From Astragalus membranaceus (lineage: Eukaryota > Streptophyta > Magnoliopsida > Fabales > Fabaceae), in the NCBI GenBank assembly GCA_039519185.1, contig CM076847.1:47313708-47377707 (forward strand): a stretch of 64,000 nucleotides of DNA, written 5' to 3'. The translations under genes and the position numbers were made by a program. The number at the start of each line of letters is the position of its first letter. Position 1 is the first letter of the stretch. Of the stretch, positions 1 to 11,881 are shown piece after piece. The notes beneath the pieces are model-generated. The model saw nothing but the letters and a program-made list of their open reading frames with translations, did not search any database and was not told the DNA's origin.

Positions 1-672
1 AGTTAAGTTTGGGGGTGCATCGGTTGAATTAAGGCTAGGTACGAAGATTATAGGTTGGTCAGTGCAATAGGCTCACAAAGTGTATAAATGTATTGCCAAT
101 TGGTCATGTATATTGTAATGAGCTGTAATTGCCTGAAAGAAATGCTGAACTGTCCAAGAATGCATATAAAAAACACCAGAGAATAAATGCAAATAAAGGA
201 GTTCAGTAATGAGGGCATTACAGCTAGATATATGTTCGTCAAAGTATCAGTGCTACAGCACATAACAATAGTTAGTGCTCTGACCATGATCTGAAATACC
301 TAATCAAGCCCTTTGTTGTTCTTTGAAGCCCCCCAAATCCTGTGTGAAAGTGTTAGTCTACTCTCCCTTTCAAAATGTTCTTTGGCTGGAATGAAAGAAA
401 ACCATCCTTTCCAAGCTAGGAGAAATTCGGACCCTATCTAGGAAGTGAACTAAATCTAGAGGTCACACACTCACAAATGAGCAGTAATAAATCTAGATGT
501 TGTGAAAAGTAATGGTGTGTGTGTGTGAGTGTAATTTTGAAAGGTTAGCCCCTTGAGAACAGTTTTGAAAAGTTGTTTGGTTTATAAAAGAAAACCGATT
601 ATGCTTGAATGTTGAAAAGTTGTTTGTCAAGTGTCATTGTTTGAGGACAAGAAATGGTTTAAGTTTGGGGTG
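1..672 (+). mobile_element. 3' end of a Ty3/gypsy-type element (internal region up to the polypurine tract)
   Basis: No coding sequence is seen here. The stretch ends in a purine-rich tract (about 656-670, AAGTTTGGGG core) directly before a TG that starts an LTR, which is the usual polypurine-tract/3' LTR junction. A similar tract occurs at 4-16. The element body lies to the left of the window, so lineage is not resolved; Athila-like or Tat-like elements use tracts of this kind. No tRNA or gene was recognised. Confidence 0.55.
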
Positions 673-2023
673 TGATAACTCTTATTTATAAGAGTTATTT
701 ATACTCTTAAAAGCAAAATCAAAGCATGTTCTCAAGCAAAATCAGTGTTTAGTTATGTAAATAAAGGCCTATTTATGTCAAGAAGGGTTAAGAGCTGAGT
801 TGCTATATTTTGGCACATTGGTGCCCTTGTGAGAGTTTTAATGTTTTTATTTAGTGTTGCAGCGTCTAAGCGCTATAGCGCGAGAGGATAGTGAGTCAGT
901 TGGAAATCAAAGGAAAAAGTACCCTTTTGGCGCCTTCAACTTTATGTCAAGTCAGCGCCTCAATTCCCTGCATTCTAGGACTAACGCGGCCACCAACCAT
1001 TGACTAGCTTGGACACTTGTCTACTTTTGTTGGTGGGAATGTCTTGTCCATCTTTTTTGCAAAAAGCTACCTTATGGGATACAATGAGAATATCTATTCC
1101 CCATTCACACTTCACCCTTACCATTCGAATACTTGGAGAACTTTTAGAGAAAAGTTTTGACACAACTTCCTCCATTGATTCTCCATTGAAGCTTTATTTT
1201 CTCAAGTGAAGATTTCATCTGTTACGCTGTGCAGCAGGTGTTATAGCATCTTCAATTTGTCTCATGCATAAGACTCTACAGGGTGTGTCTTTTGCATTCG
1301 TTTTTTCCCTTTGTTGTTTCGGTAATATGAACATTTCAGTTTGTATTTTGTTGATAATGCTCACCATGAGCTAAGCACTTAATAGTTGGATTGCTTGAAG
1401 CTTTGTAATGACTTTTTAGTATGGTTAATATATCATTTTGATGTTTGCATTCAATCTTTGTGTGTTAATACTTTCAAACTTATTTTGAGATTGGCCTTTT
1501 GAAATGAGTACATTCATAAATGCAGAAATGGTTTATGATTCTAACTCAAAGATTGATATGACTGAGCGGTTGTCTTAAAAACACTTAAGGCAACCCATGC
1601 TTCAACCTAGACATAGGAAAGCATAGTTCATAGGGTGAACACTGTGGGTTCTTTAATATACAGGGGTGAACTTATTTAGAACATAGACATAAGAGTCTTG
1701 TAACGAAGCCCTAGAGTCAGTGACTGAAAAGCACAACATCATACGCTACAACACTCAATGCTATAACGTCGAGTGTTATAGCGTTTTAGTGAAAGGCAGT
1801 CCAACTCGTTTTACTTAATAGTTAATTCCTTTTACTGATCATTCGCACAACATCCTTACTTTTTATGGCCAAAGACTTGTTGTTACTATTTTGCTTGTTT
1901 CACTAATTTGTTAATCACTTAAACTCTAAAATTAGTATCAATCCCCGTGGGTACGATCTCTACTTTATCATTATATTACTTGTTGCGATTGTGTACACTT
2001 GCACAACTACTTTTCACACAACA
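673..2023 (+). mobile_element. 3' LTR of a Ty3/gypsy-type element
   Basis: Starts TGATAACTC directly after the polypurine tract and ends CACACAACA, giving TG...CA borders and about 1.35 kb. The end resembles that of the solo LTR at 3919-5168 (both have a TACACTTGC segment shortly before a CAACA terminus). The right border is chosen by that similarity and by the start of a different repeat at 2024. The partner LTR is outside the window, so the target duplication cannot be tested. Confidence 0.6.
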
Positions 2024-3527
2024 AACACATGAGAGTTATAGTGGTTCACCCAAGTCGCCAAGGGCTACTCCACTCCTCACACCCAGTGAGATTTTCCACT
2101 ATTTTCCAAACAATTTACAAGCCAATCACAGGCTACAACACTGATAGTTTTCTTCCACGGCTCTATCAATTGTCACACTAGTTTTTTCCAAGTTCTAGCA
2201 ACTTAAACCTCTAAGAAAACTTCTTATCCCTCTTCCCTAACAATACACAAACCAATTCTTATTGTTTAGAAGGTATCTAACCCCTAAAACCTACTTAGGC
2301 ATCTTCATTAACAATCTGGCAACCAATGCCTTGTTAAGAAGATTAACAGATGAGACTGTGATTGTGTTCTGTTTGGGAACTACCCTAGCTTGGATGATTA
2401 CATGATGTATACCATTCTATGCTTTCCTAAGCTATTACATACTCAGAATAATGTTCCCATATTATTTTGTAAGCTCACTGAGTATGGTTGAGAGAGATTG
2501 TAGACATTCATAAGCTTGGATGATAAGCTTCAGAAGCTATGTGTGAAGCCATATGTTGGGAAGAATTAGCTTGGGCTGTCGTCTACTCTCACACCTTGAA
2601 TGTGATCATCTATTGGATATTTATAGAGTTTTTCATCCAATAGATCTGTTGCAAATCATTTCCCAAGGCTTGAACTAGCCCTTGAAGGCTTCTAAAGTAA
2701 ACTGGGTTACTTTCTGCGCCTGTACAAAATCGTACACTGACACAGCAAGTTTTCGTTGAAGTCGTCAAAGCAGTGTAGCTTCTGAATGCTGTAACTTCAG
2801 AACTTCTTCAAATACTTGAATAATAACTTCAATAGCTTGAACACCAATCATATGAATATTGACTGAGTCAATGTATGTGTAGTTTAGGAAGAGTTGGTCT
2901 GGTGACATTACTATACATTTATGTCCTTGATGTATCTTCTGGACTTGTCTTCTTTGTGACTTCTGAACTCTGTCTTCTGAAGTGCTTTTAGGAAGGATCT
3001 TCTGAATGTCATATGAAAATATTCTAGGTCACTCGTATTACCATAACAAGCTTGACCTTGTTATTTCTTTCTCTTTCCTCATTTGTGTCATTGACACAAG
3101 ACCTTTTGAGTTCATTTGAGTGTTCTAGGCGTTTCATCTTTGATGATTGTATCTTCGGAACACATCTATATCTTCACATGTTCCTTCTAAAGGTCTAAGC
3201 TTAAAAAATGATTTGTTCTTGTTATTGAATAGGCTTCTATGTTCCGCTCACATCATCTGTCAATTAAAGAATGAAGAGCTTTGTGCACATGTCTTGACTT
3301 AAACATAAGATACTTCACGGAATATCTTACTTTTGTTTGAGAGTCCTTTTTCTTTTACATCTTAAGCATAAGATTTCTTCTTCTCACATTAATCAGAAGC
3401 TTCTGGCTAAAACTTCTATAGTATAAAATGATCCTTATTTAAGCTTTGTAGGCTTCTGAAGGGTGTCTTCTTACTAAATAGAGTTTCTCAACTGATTATA
3501 TCTTCTAAAGTTCTTCTGGCATGGACA
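2024..3527 (-). mobile_element. Copia-like LTR fragment, minus orientation
   Basis: Read on the minus strand it carries the same ordered blocks as 62015-63520 on the plus strand: a run rich in CTTCTGAAG-type words, a TATAAATA-like box (about 2617-2625), the thick block around GTTGATAGAGCCGTGGAAG, then CACTGGGTGTGAGGAGTGG and a GGTGAACCACTATA block. The last block resembles the LTR 3' region of legume copia (SIRE/Maximus-like) elements from memory. A plausible LTR start is TGTCCATGCC at 3527. The lower end is cut by the LTR ending at 2023. No copia protein is present. Confidence 0.5.
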
Positions 3528-3544
3528 TTTAATTCCTTAGTCTC

Positions 3545-5680
3545 GATGAACTGCAGCCAGCTCGTGAGACCTGAGAGTTCTATACCATGCCAATGCAGTC
3601 TTGGTGAATGTCAGGGGAAGATTTTGCACTTGAGTTCGTCCTCAGCATTTCTATTCCAAAGCATTAGCTCAAAGTAATCGACGTGGTCTTCTGGGTCTCC
3701 AGATCCATCATAAAGATTCAGCACCAGAGGCTTCTCCAACAACTTCGGGACCGGATACTCGTCGATTTCTATGAATAGAGGCCCTGGCTTGGAAGGTTTT
3801 GTGTGCTTCCTCAAGGGTTTTACCTTATGATATGATTTCTTTATTCTTTCCTGATGTAGAGGAGATGAGGACCCCAGAGAGGAGGTACCGGGAAGATTAG
3901 GGGGTTGTTGGAGGAGAGTGATAAACTCTAATTTAGTGCATTTTAGGGATACTTTTGGATTACTTTTTAGAGCAATTATTATCAATTAAATAATTTGTTG
4001 ACTAAATTTACTCTATATTTTGTAGGAAAGAAATAAATGTCCAATTTACTGAGATAAGCCCACTTGAAGAGAAAGGCCTGATGGCCAATTTTTGGTTTTG
4101 ATAACAAACCTAAAGGTCCGGCCCAACTAAACTAACAGCAAGCCTCAATTGAAAAAAAAGAAAAAAAAAAGGACGTTGGTTGGTGACTTGGACAGAAGGT
4201 AATTCAATCAAATAACCCTAAGATGCAACAATAAAAGGGAGGACGGCAATTTAGATAAAGGAACGAGGAACAAAAGCCGAACAACACAACACAAGAAAAC
4301 AACGTGAACATCAGCAACGCATAAGAGAGAGGGAAGAATTTGGTACCCGTTCTCGACACCGTGAGAGAATTTTGGAGCAGAAAAAGGAGACTGGAGACTC
4401 AGAATAATAATTTCTCTAATTTCCGGGTTATTTTTATCTCTGTAATCCATGACTCTAATTTCTATTTTATTGTTCTTTATGATTTTGGATAGCTAAATCC
4501 TCTTCTAGGGTCTAGGTGGATCTTGCATGATTAGAGACCTTTTTATGTTCTAATTTCTGGTTTGAATTCCTGTTTTTATTTTAATTAATATTGTCCTATT
4601 GTTTTTATCACATGATTAGGATTAGCTACCCTTTGCATGTTTATAATCAATTAGTTGATCAGCGACCGTACTGCAATTAGTTGGTGGACCTATAGGATAA
4701 TTGGGGCTATAATTAGGGCATGACCAAACCATAATTTAGTCTTCCAATCATTCAACCTTTTTGCTCTTTATGCTTTTCCTGAATTTAAATTCTTGCATGA
4801 CCAAACGAGGGTTAATTTAGGAAAAAGAATATTAATCGCGAATGACCAAACGGATTAATAGTTTTAGTAAAGGGATTGGTAATTAAGTAAAATAAGGGAA
4901 TTCAGGTAGGATTAGACATAGGGGGAATCGAAGCTTGCAAGTGAAACTGTGACCCTAGACCTCTCTCCATTTATTAAATCTAGTATTTTAATTATTGTTA
5001 TTTATTTCTTTTTTATTTGTTCCATTACAATTCAAATATTCGTTCGTCTAAATAATAATAAATCTTGATTAGTTTGGTACTTGTTAATTATTCCCTGTGG
5101 ACACGATAATCTTTTATACTACTTCTGCGAGAGAGTACACTTGCTCTAAGTGTGTTTTTAACGCAACAGAGAGCTTGAAGGAGACCTTGAATGCTTTTCC
5201 CAATAATGATGTCGGCGTGATCGGTGTTGTGATCGAGGTGAACGAGGATGTCTTGAAGCCACTGTTTTTGGTGGTGGGGACCGAGGACGACTTCTTCCAA
5301 GGTCAGGATCTGTGTTGGCTCTTACCACTGTAGCATTTCCTTCGTTGACCCTTCAAGAATTGTGGTCGGCAAAGCTTCTAGCTTGATCAGTGAGTAGGGC
5401 GATGAGATTCTGGACGGCTTGGGCCGGGAGAGGTACCAATGGTTTCCCCGTAGGGTCTGCTACCGTGGGCACCCCGACTTGAGTAGGTCTTGCGGCAGCG
5501 ATGGTCGCCACAGGCTAGACCTCTTGATTTTGGGAATCGTCTAGTGGCAGTGTTTGGACGTAACCTTCAGGTGTTTGTTCCCTCAGAGGTGGGATTGTAA
5601 CTTGAGAACGGACGCGGGGCATGGCTCTCACTAGGTTCCCGCGCGGATGAGTTTGACGTTTTGAAGGCATCGTAATGCTT
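3545..5680 (-). pseudogene. Ty3/gypsy gag remnant, split by a solo LTR
   Basis: On the minus strand, gag-like sequence runs from an ATG near 5680 to about 5174, is interrupted at 3919-5168 by a solo LTR, and resumes from 3918 to about 3545. The downstream piece has a typical plant Ty3 gag block (LNLYDGSGDPEDHVDYFE, about 3640-3710), followed after a frameshift by a WYRTLRSHEL segment. The upstream piece has an in-frame stop near 5520 and frame changes. It lies directly downstream of a primer site and LTR on the same strand (5711-6099), so it is that element's gag. The pol region is missing: a copia LTR abuts the gag at 3527. Dead. Confidence 0.7.
3919..5168. mobile_element. Solo LTR with GAGAG target duplication
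   Basis: Begins TGATAAACTC and ends ACGCAACA (1250 bp). The five bases before it (3914-3918) and after it (5169-5173) are both GAGAG, an exact target-site duplication. No internal gag/pol and no second LTR are present, so it is a solo LTR left by LTR-LTR recombination. It interrupts the minus-strand gag of the host element. The borders resemble those of the LTR at 673-2023 but the bodies are not the same. Strand is plus if TGATAAACTC is the LTR start. Confidence 0.85.
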
Positions 5681-5710
5681 AGAGCGGACTAAAGGGTATT
5701 AGAGATGTAC

Positions 5711-5727
5711 TCCCACTGTGGTTGCCA
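5711..5727 (-). promoter_or_regulatory. Primer-binding site (tRNA-Arg type)
   Basis: On the minus strand the sequence reads TGGCAACCACAGTGGGA, one mismatch from the complement of the 3' end of a plant tRNA-Arg (expected TGGCGACCACAGTGGGA). It lies one base inside the LTR end at 5729 and upstream of gag, exactly where a primer site should be. Confidence 0.65.
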
Positions 5728-5728
5728 A

Positions 5729-6099
5729 TGAACTATATTGGATGCATGCCTCGGTCGAGCCGAGGACCGAGATGCTAACCAAGCTGAGAAGCTTGCTCGC
5801 TCCTAGTTGTTGCCGAGATGATGGTTGAGAAGAGTGATGAATGATGACCGAGATTCTCCTGCTCGCGTTGATCCCGCGAGGGAGGTGGTACCTGCACACA
5901 CTCTGATTCCTAAGTCAACATGGGGAATTGGTGATGTGAGGTAATAAGTGCGTACCTGTAGCATTGATGGGACAATACTTTTATAGGGATTAGCGCCTAT
6001 ACGTTGCGCGTTATGATAGGTGTTCTTGTGAGTGCGCCTGGGCCCATTGATTAGGGAGACACGTCTACACCGTTGATTTTGTATGGATTACGGGATTCA
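5729..6099 (-). mobile_element. Short 5' LTR of the minus-strand Ty3/gypsy element
   Basis: A 371 bp block bounded by TGAA...TTCA inverted ends, placed directly next to the primer site on the minus strand. The right border at 6099 is inferred from the inverted termini and from the RNase H-like pseudogene beginning just beyond. The other LTR has been lost or replaced on the left side, so the pair cannot be compared. Confidence 0.5.
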
Positions 6100-6116
6100 C
6101 TAGATATATATATATT

Positions 6117-6196
6117 TACAAACAAAGTCTAACTCATTTCAATCATAACAATATTCTAAATACATGAAGGAATCTCAAAGTGATCGTGAAGAGTAG
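6117..6196 (-). pseudogene. RNase H-like pseudogene, C-terminal piece
   Basis: Minus-strand translation from 6196 downward continues the RNase H-like reading frame that breaks off at 28687 on the far side of the Ogre insertion. It shows a DHFEIPSCI segment, then a stop, then IVMIEM, which fits the C-terminal tail of plant RVT_3/RNase H domains derived from LINEs. The two pieces meet at the AGTAG duplication (6192-6196 and 28687-28691). Confidence 0.55.
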
Positions 6197-9100
6197 TGTT
6201 GCGCCCGAAAAATCCGGTTTGGGACTTTTCGTTTGACAACGTGGAAAAAGTTTGGAGCCGCCACCAATATTTTAATTTTAAGACCAAAACATTGAAAAAA
6301 GGTCTTTTAAACAAGGCGGATGGTCTTTTGAAAACTAGAGATGTAGGTTCGGGGGTCGGTTAGGTACGGGGAAGGTATTAGCACCCTGCACCTCCTTTCT
6401 ACCGAAAGGGAACCATTAACTTGATGTGTGGTTTGGACAAAAGTTTGAGTTTGAAAGCGGTTTATTCTACTTCTTTTCTTTTCTTTTCTTTAAGGTTTGT
6501 TTTATTGAAAACAGGAGGGAAGAAGAATATTTTTGGTTATCTTTGAAAATCAGGACAAAACAAAGATTTTTTAAGAGTGTGCTTGACGGGACAGGACCCC
6601 GCTCCTACGTATCTCCCGGTGCGATGGAGAATTCAAAGCTACGTAGTTCTCGGCTTTTGGTTTTGAAAAAGGATTGAGCTTTCGCGAAGACCGAACAACA
6701 ACGGTTAGAATGGTCTCGCTACTAACTCCTTTTGAAAACAATATCATCATTAACAACCTAATCAGCAACGGCACGATTGGTGTTTAATGACAATTGGTTT
6801 ATTTTTGAGAAATCAATAAGTTTTCGAAAATGGGATAGAGCTTTTGCGAAGACCGAACAACAACGGTTAGAATGGTCTCGCTTCTAACTCCTTTTGAAAA
6901 CAATATCATCATTAACAACCTAATCGGCAACGGCGCGATTGGTGTTTAATGATGATTGATTTATTTTTGTTTTGAAAGTAAAAGTTTCTTTTTGTTTTGA
7001 AATGATTTTAGGAAATGGGTTTTAGAAAAGGAGTAGAACATTTCAAGTCAATTCTAAATCCATAACCAAATGCAAATGAATGAATAATACTCAAGCAAAC
7101 ATGAACATATCATTCATTAACCAAAATTAAACATGCCCATACAATCAAAGGACTCAATTGTTAAAGATGCAAAACAAAGTTCTCAAAGTAATTGTGTGTG
7201 TGCAAGAAGGATTGTATTTACCCTAATGGCTCTATGCTACAACATGCATGTAGACTTACGTCTCCATTAGGAGGTCATACAAGTGGAGAGGAGGGCACAC
7301 AATCAAGTCAAGACATTTACATGGCATCAAGAACAAGTGAATACAATTGATTGTAAACATAGAGTATTCTAAGTTAAATGATTGAATATGTAAGCAAGGA
7401 TGCATGATTAGGTAAGCATGTAAGTGCATGAGTGTACAAGGAATGGATGCATAGCACTTTATTTATGAATGGATGGCATACAAGGATGCATAAGAGGATG
7501 GAAGAGATATAAGCATATGAGGATGCATGAGAGTGTCACATAAATTAAGTATGAATGAAGATGCATGAATGTGAAAATGTTTTGGGTATTTTTGCAAGTT
7601 GATAAGTTGTAAAACTTTAAGTAAGAAGTTAGTGAAAAGTAAAGTAAAAATGCATGAAGTAAGTGGTAATTATTTAATGAGATGGTAAAGTAAAAATGCA
7701 TGAGGTAAATGGGAAGTGGTAAAATCTTTTATGTTTTAGTAAAAAATTAATGAAGTAGTAAAGTAAAATGGTAAAAAGTAAATAAACACTAAAACCAAGT
7801 TGAATCACATGGAGAAATCCTCTCACTTTGAGAAAAGTGCACTAGGCACTAGTGAGAATCAACTTGTCTATCATCAACAATTTACAATAAGCAAACTAAG
7901 ACACAAGAATAAGTGGACACACAAACTAAATTGAGTCATTTCTAGCAATCTTCACCACTTAGGTCAAGATGCACTAGGCACTAGTGGGAATCATATTGCT
8001 AGATCATCAACCAACAACAAAAAATAACATCTAACACTAAAATAAAATATTAACAACAAGATTAAACATCATCAAGCAAAGAACAACAACAAAATCAATT
8101 TGAAAATGTTTTTAAACATAAGCATGCGAACCCAAAGGGAACATAGATCCACACTTTTATTTAAAAAAACACAAAAGTTAACATAAAGCAACATAGATCC
8201 ATTTTTGCAAAGGATTCACATGATTAAGCAAAGGATGGCATAAAACTCACATGAACCCTAAGTTTTCTACAAGCATGCGAAATGAACAATGCCATAAAAC
8301 AACTCTTAATTCATGAAATTTAGTGCAAAATGTTTAGAGATGCAAGGGAAATCTTTCAAGCACAAGAACAACTCCTTCAAGGCCAAGGACCCATCTCAAA
8401 CACCCAAGGCTCCCTAAGTCCTTGCAAAATGTTTGAAATGGATCCTCAAAGCAACAACAACAAGCAATCAAGAAGGAGTTGGGAGTAGAAGAGAGATTAT
8501 GCAAGAAGAACTAAATATGAGATGCAAAGTTTCAAAGCTTACCTCAAAATCACAAAGAAATGAAGAAGGAGATGATATGAACACAAAGACTGCTAGCTCT
8601 TAGCAATTTGATGATGCAACCTCGAAGAGAATGGAAGGGATGATGATGATCTTACAAGAAATGGAAGGTTTCATGGTGAAAAATTGAAGAAAATATATGG
8701 AAGAGAGGGGAAGAGGCTACGGTTTTGGGGTGAGGAAGGAGAGGGAGAGGAGGTGTTTTTGGTGTGCTAGGGTTTTAGTGTAGGAGAATGAGAGGCCAAA
8801 GGATCCTTAGGTGTGGGAATGAGGGAGTATTTATAGAGTTATTTTAGGTTTAAGGGCAATTGGGTCATTGGCCTTACTAAGTGCTCTAGGATTGAGTTTT
8901 AAAATTAAATGGAGGGTTAGGATTAAAGGTCACTTGGATTGAGGGTATTGAGAAAACACAAAAGGTGAGAGTGAGAGAGTGGGGGCGAAAATGAGGGAAG
9001 GGAGTGAGAATTTTTGTAAAAAAAACTTGTCTTATTTTAGGAATAATGTGAGGCAAAAATAGGGTTAGGGGTATAATTGGGATGGAATGTTACCAAATAG

Positions 9101-9945
9101 GAAAATTGGTGTTTCCTTATGAAGAGGTTAGTGTAAGTGAGTGAGGTAATTTACCAAAGAGGGCAAGAATCCTCATGAGAGTGAGTGAGAATTGGTGATA
9201 TGCACCAAAGGAGAAGGTTTAAGGATGGTACAAGGCATATTCCTTCAAGATAAGGAATAATAGTACAATAGAAGAGTGTGGAAGAATTTTGTGAGAGGGG
9301 GAGAGAGAGAGAGGGGATTTCGAAATTGTGGGGGGAGAGAGAGAGAATTTCGAAATTGTGGGAGGAGAGAGAGAGAGAGAGAGAGAGAAAAAAAACTTGT
9401 TTTTGGTCTTTTGTCTTATTGAGGACACTTCCTTTTTTTTTGAGTTTTTGAATTTTGGGCATGGAAGTGAAGGTGCACCTATTAAAAAGTGTCACATATT
9501 TTTGAGCACCATAAAATATTCCTTCTAATTATTCATGACAATAAAAAAAAGTAATTTAATAACTGAGGAATATTTAATGGTCTTTTTTCATTTTTCTATG
9601 CACTAAAAATGGAAAAAATGTATTTTTAAATTATTTTGGACTAGGATTTTCTTTCTAAAGATTGTACAAAAATTATCCTTGATAGAATAAAATGTACTTT
9701 TTGTGGATGTATATTTTTGACGAGAAAATCATCCTGTTGTGAAAAATGACCAAAATACCCTTTTTGACCCTAAAACCCTAATTCGCCCAAAAAGTGCATT
9801 CCAACCCTTAAAATGATTTCAAAAACGTTGGAATGGCCTCTAGGACCCAAAATGCAATACATAATGCCCTTCACTCTTTAACTTATTTATTTTTTGTGAA
9901 AAATTAGGGTTTTGACCTAAGCCGGACAAAATTGGGGTATGACAG
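6197..9945 (-). repeat. 3' LTR of the Ogre-like element
   Basis: 3749 bp, bounded TG...CA on the minus strand. It matches 24879-28686 block for block: the 160 bp duplicated segment with GAAGACCGAACAACAACGG (about 6676-7000), an AT-rich ATGCATGA-rich stretch (7380-7700), a TATAAATA box at 8828-8835 and a GA-rich tract at 9295-9390. No gene is present; short open frames inside are chance. Confidence 0.93.
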
Positions 9946-9962
9946 CTGCCCCTCTTTATCTG
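9946..9962 (-). promoter_or_regulatory. Polypurine tract of the Ogre-like element
   Basis: Minus strand reads AGATAAAGAGGGGCAGC immediately before the TGTCATACC start of the 3' LTR. This is the position and composition expected for the plus-strand primer of reverse transcription. Confidence 0.85.
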
Positions 9963-10159
9963 GATTTTAACGAGGAATATGAATTGGCCGAAACATATTC
10001 CAAGGCAAAATGAAGATAAAGAATTCAGAAATTATACCGATTTTGTCTACTTAGGGAAACCCGAATTTTCCCCTTTCCACTTCTACTATCTTTCTAGTTT
10101 TTTTTTTTGTTAATGCTAGGTGGATGAATCGTCAGCCCCCAGTAAGCCAATAAAAGCAG

Positions 10160-10250
10160 GAAATGAATTGGTGCCAACCCTCAGGCAGCAAAAGCAGGAA
10201 ATAAATTGGTGCCAACCCTCAGGCAGCAAAAGCAGGAAATAAAGCAGTAA
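10160..10250 (-). repeat. Short tandem repeat in the Ogre 3' UTR
   Basis: About two and a half copies of a 37-38 bp unit containing AAAGCAGGAAATAAATTGG and CCAACCCTCAGGCAGC, followed by degenerate AAAGCAGTAAAG copies to about 10290. Non-coding. Confidence 0.7.
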
Positions 10251-10628
10251 AGAAAGCGATAAAGAAAGCAGTAAAGAAGGCACCGGCTCTCAGTAAGCCG
10301 ACACTGGAGGCTGCCTAAAGCCTTTTAACGAACCGCGAACGATCCGAGTTTGCACTTGGGCCTGGGGAGCACGTAGGCTCAAAAGGGGTGGTCTTGCGAG
10401 CGACCAGGGGAGGGTACTATATCAAGTCTGGACCCCGATATTTCCCTAGGACTGCGCCATGTTTTAGGCTAACACGGCTATCCTCTTCGACTGAACCTAT
10501 TGAGGTCAGGGGGACTTACCTGCAGCTCGAATACAAGGTGAAGTCAATCTTGCTGGGGACACGTGGGTCCAGAGGGGATTCCAAAATCCAGTTGGTTTCC
10601 TTTAGTCGGTCAATGCTTCCACACCGAT

Positions 10629-10935
10629 CCAGGATGCCTGCTCAGGTTAGCGGACTTTTCTTTAGCTTTCTCTTGATTGATGATCAATACCATTGCACTG
10701 ATCCAGGATGTCTGCTCAGGCTAGCGGACCTTTCTTCAGCTTGCTCTGATTGATGATCAGTGCCATTGCACTGATCCAGGATGTCTGCTCAGGTTAGCGG
10801 ACCTTTCTTCAGCTTGCTCTGATTGATGATCAATGCCATTGCCCTGATCCAGGATGTCTGCTCAGGTTAGCGGACCTTTCTTCAGCTTGCTCTGATTGAT
10901 GATCAATGCCATTGCACTGCTCCAGGACACCTGCA
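10629..10935 (-). repeat. 73-bp tandem repeat in the Ogre 3' UTR
   Basis: The word CCAGGATG recurs at 10629, 10703, 10776 and 10849, with a diverged start at 10922. The spacings are 74, 73, 73 and 73, giving about four units. Each unit holds TGCTCAGGTTAGCGGAC and TTGATGATCAATGCC blocks. Tandem repeats in this part of Ogre are known to vary and to seed satellites. The open frame over this region on the plus strand is chance. Confidence 0.9.
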
Positions 10936-11881
10936 CACGTTAGCAGATGCAAGACATGGTGCATGGAATATGAATGCATGCTATGCAAAGCCCGTTATGC
11001 GAATGCATGTCATGTGAGTGCATGCGATGCGATGATTTAGTGGAATGATGAATGCAATGGGATGCTATTCTTGATTCTTCGTTTCTTTTGTCAGCTTTCT
11101 TTTTTCTGACTGTTTGTTTTTTCTTGGCTTTTCATTCTTTGATCAGCTTTCTTTTTCTGATCGTTTGTTTTTTCTTTTGCTCTTTTGCTCTTTTGGCTTA
11201 TTTTTGCTGGATCAGCTAACCCGCGACACTCATGGCACGAGACTGAGGAACCCACTGGAATTGCGGGGCTCATTAGCCGAGTGCATGTTGGCTTTGACTT
11301 CGCCGTTTGAAGCAATCGTGAGTGCAATCGCTTTCTCTTGCATGATTAACTGGTTTAGGGGAATTGCTTTTTTCCGCAACCTTTAGGGATTTTTCAATAA
11401 TTGTAATGCTCCATGATTTATGCACATGTTTTACAGGTCATCATCACCATCATTATAAAACGTTTATTTTGAGCAAAAAAAGCCGAAAATAAAAGAGTGA
11501 ACAGATATGAGAAAGTTGAACTTTATTAATGTGGAAACCGGTCGCACAAGAAGTTACGCCGATTGTTTATTACACTTGAAAATTTAAACTATAAAAAGAC
11601 ACGAAAAAAGAGAGAAGTTAAATTCTGACTGTCCGTCTCTGTGGAACAGTGCTAAACATTTTGACCTTGATCACTCCCTCATCCAAGTTTTCAGAGGAGT
11701 TGTATGCCTTTCTTTACTTTTCATGCCCAAGTTTTCTGACCCTAATTTTTGCCTGGATCGCCCTTTGCGGGTTTTCAATCCATCTGGTCGCTCTGATTTT
11801 GCCTAGGCCGCCCTTTCGGGTTTTCAACCTAGCGAGCTAACTCTTACTTGGCTTGTCTTTCTCTTTTTTCGTCTATTTCTT
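10936..11881 (-). other. Ogre 3' UTR, no gene
   Basis: Non-coding. It holds an island rich in GCATG/ATGCATG words (10960-11060), two to three copies of a TTTCTTTTTCTGATCGTTTG block (about 11090-11185), and GGTCAAAATG-type anonymous sequence up to the integrase stop. No promoter or RNA gene was recognised. Confidence 0.6.

Noticed and set aside
7459..7701. 80-codon ORF in the Ogre 3' LTR
   Set aside because: Low-complexity AT-rich LTR sequence; not conserved as a frame in the 5' LTR.
10388..10753. 121-codon plus-strand ORF in the Ogre 3' UTR
   Set aside because: Antisense to the element, ends in tandem repeat, and shows no domain.
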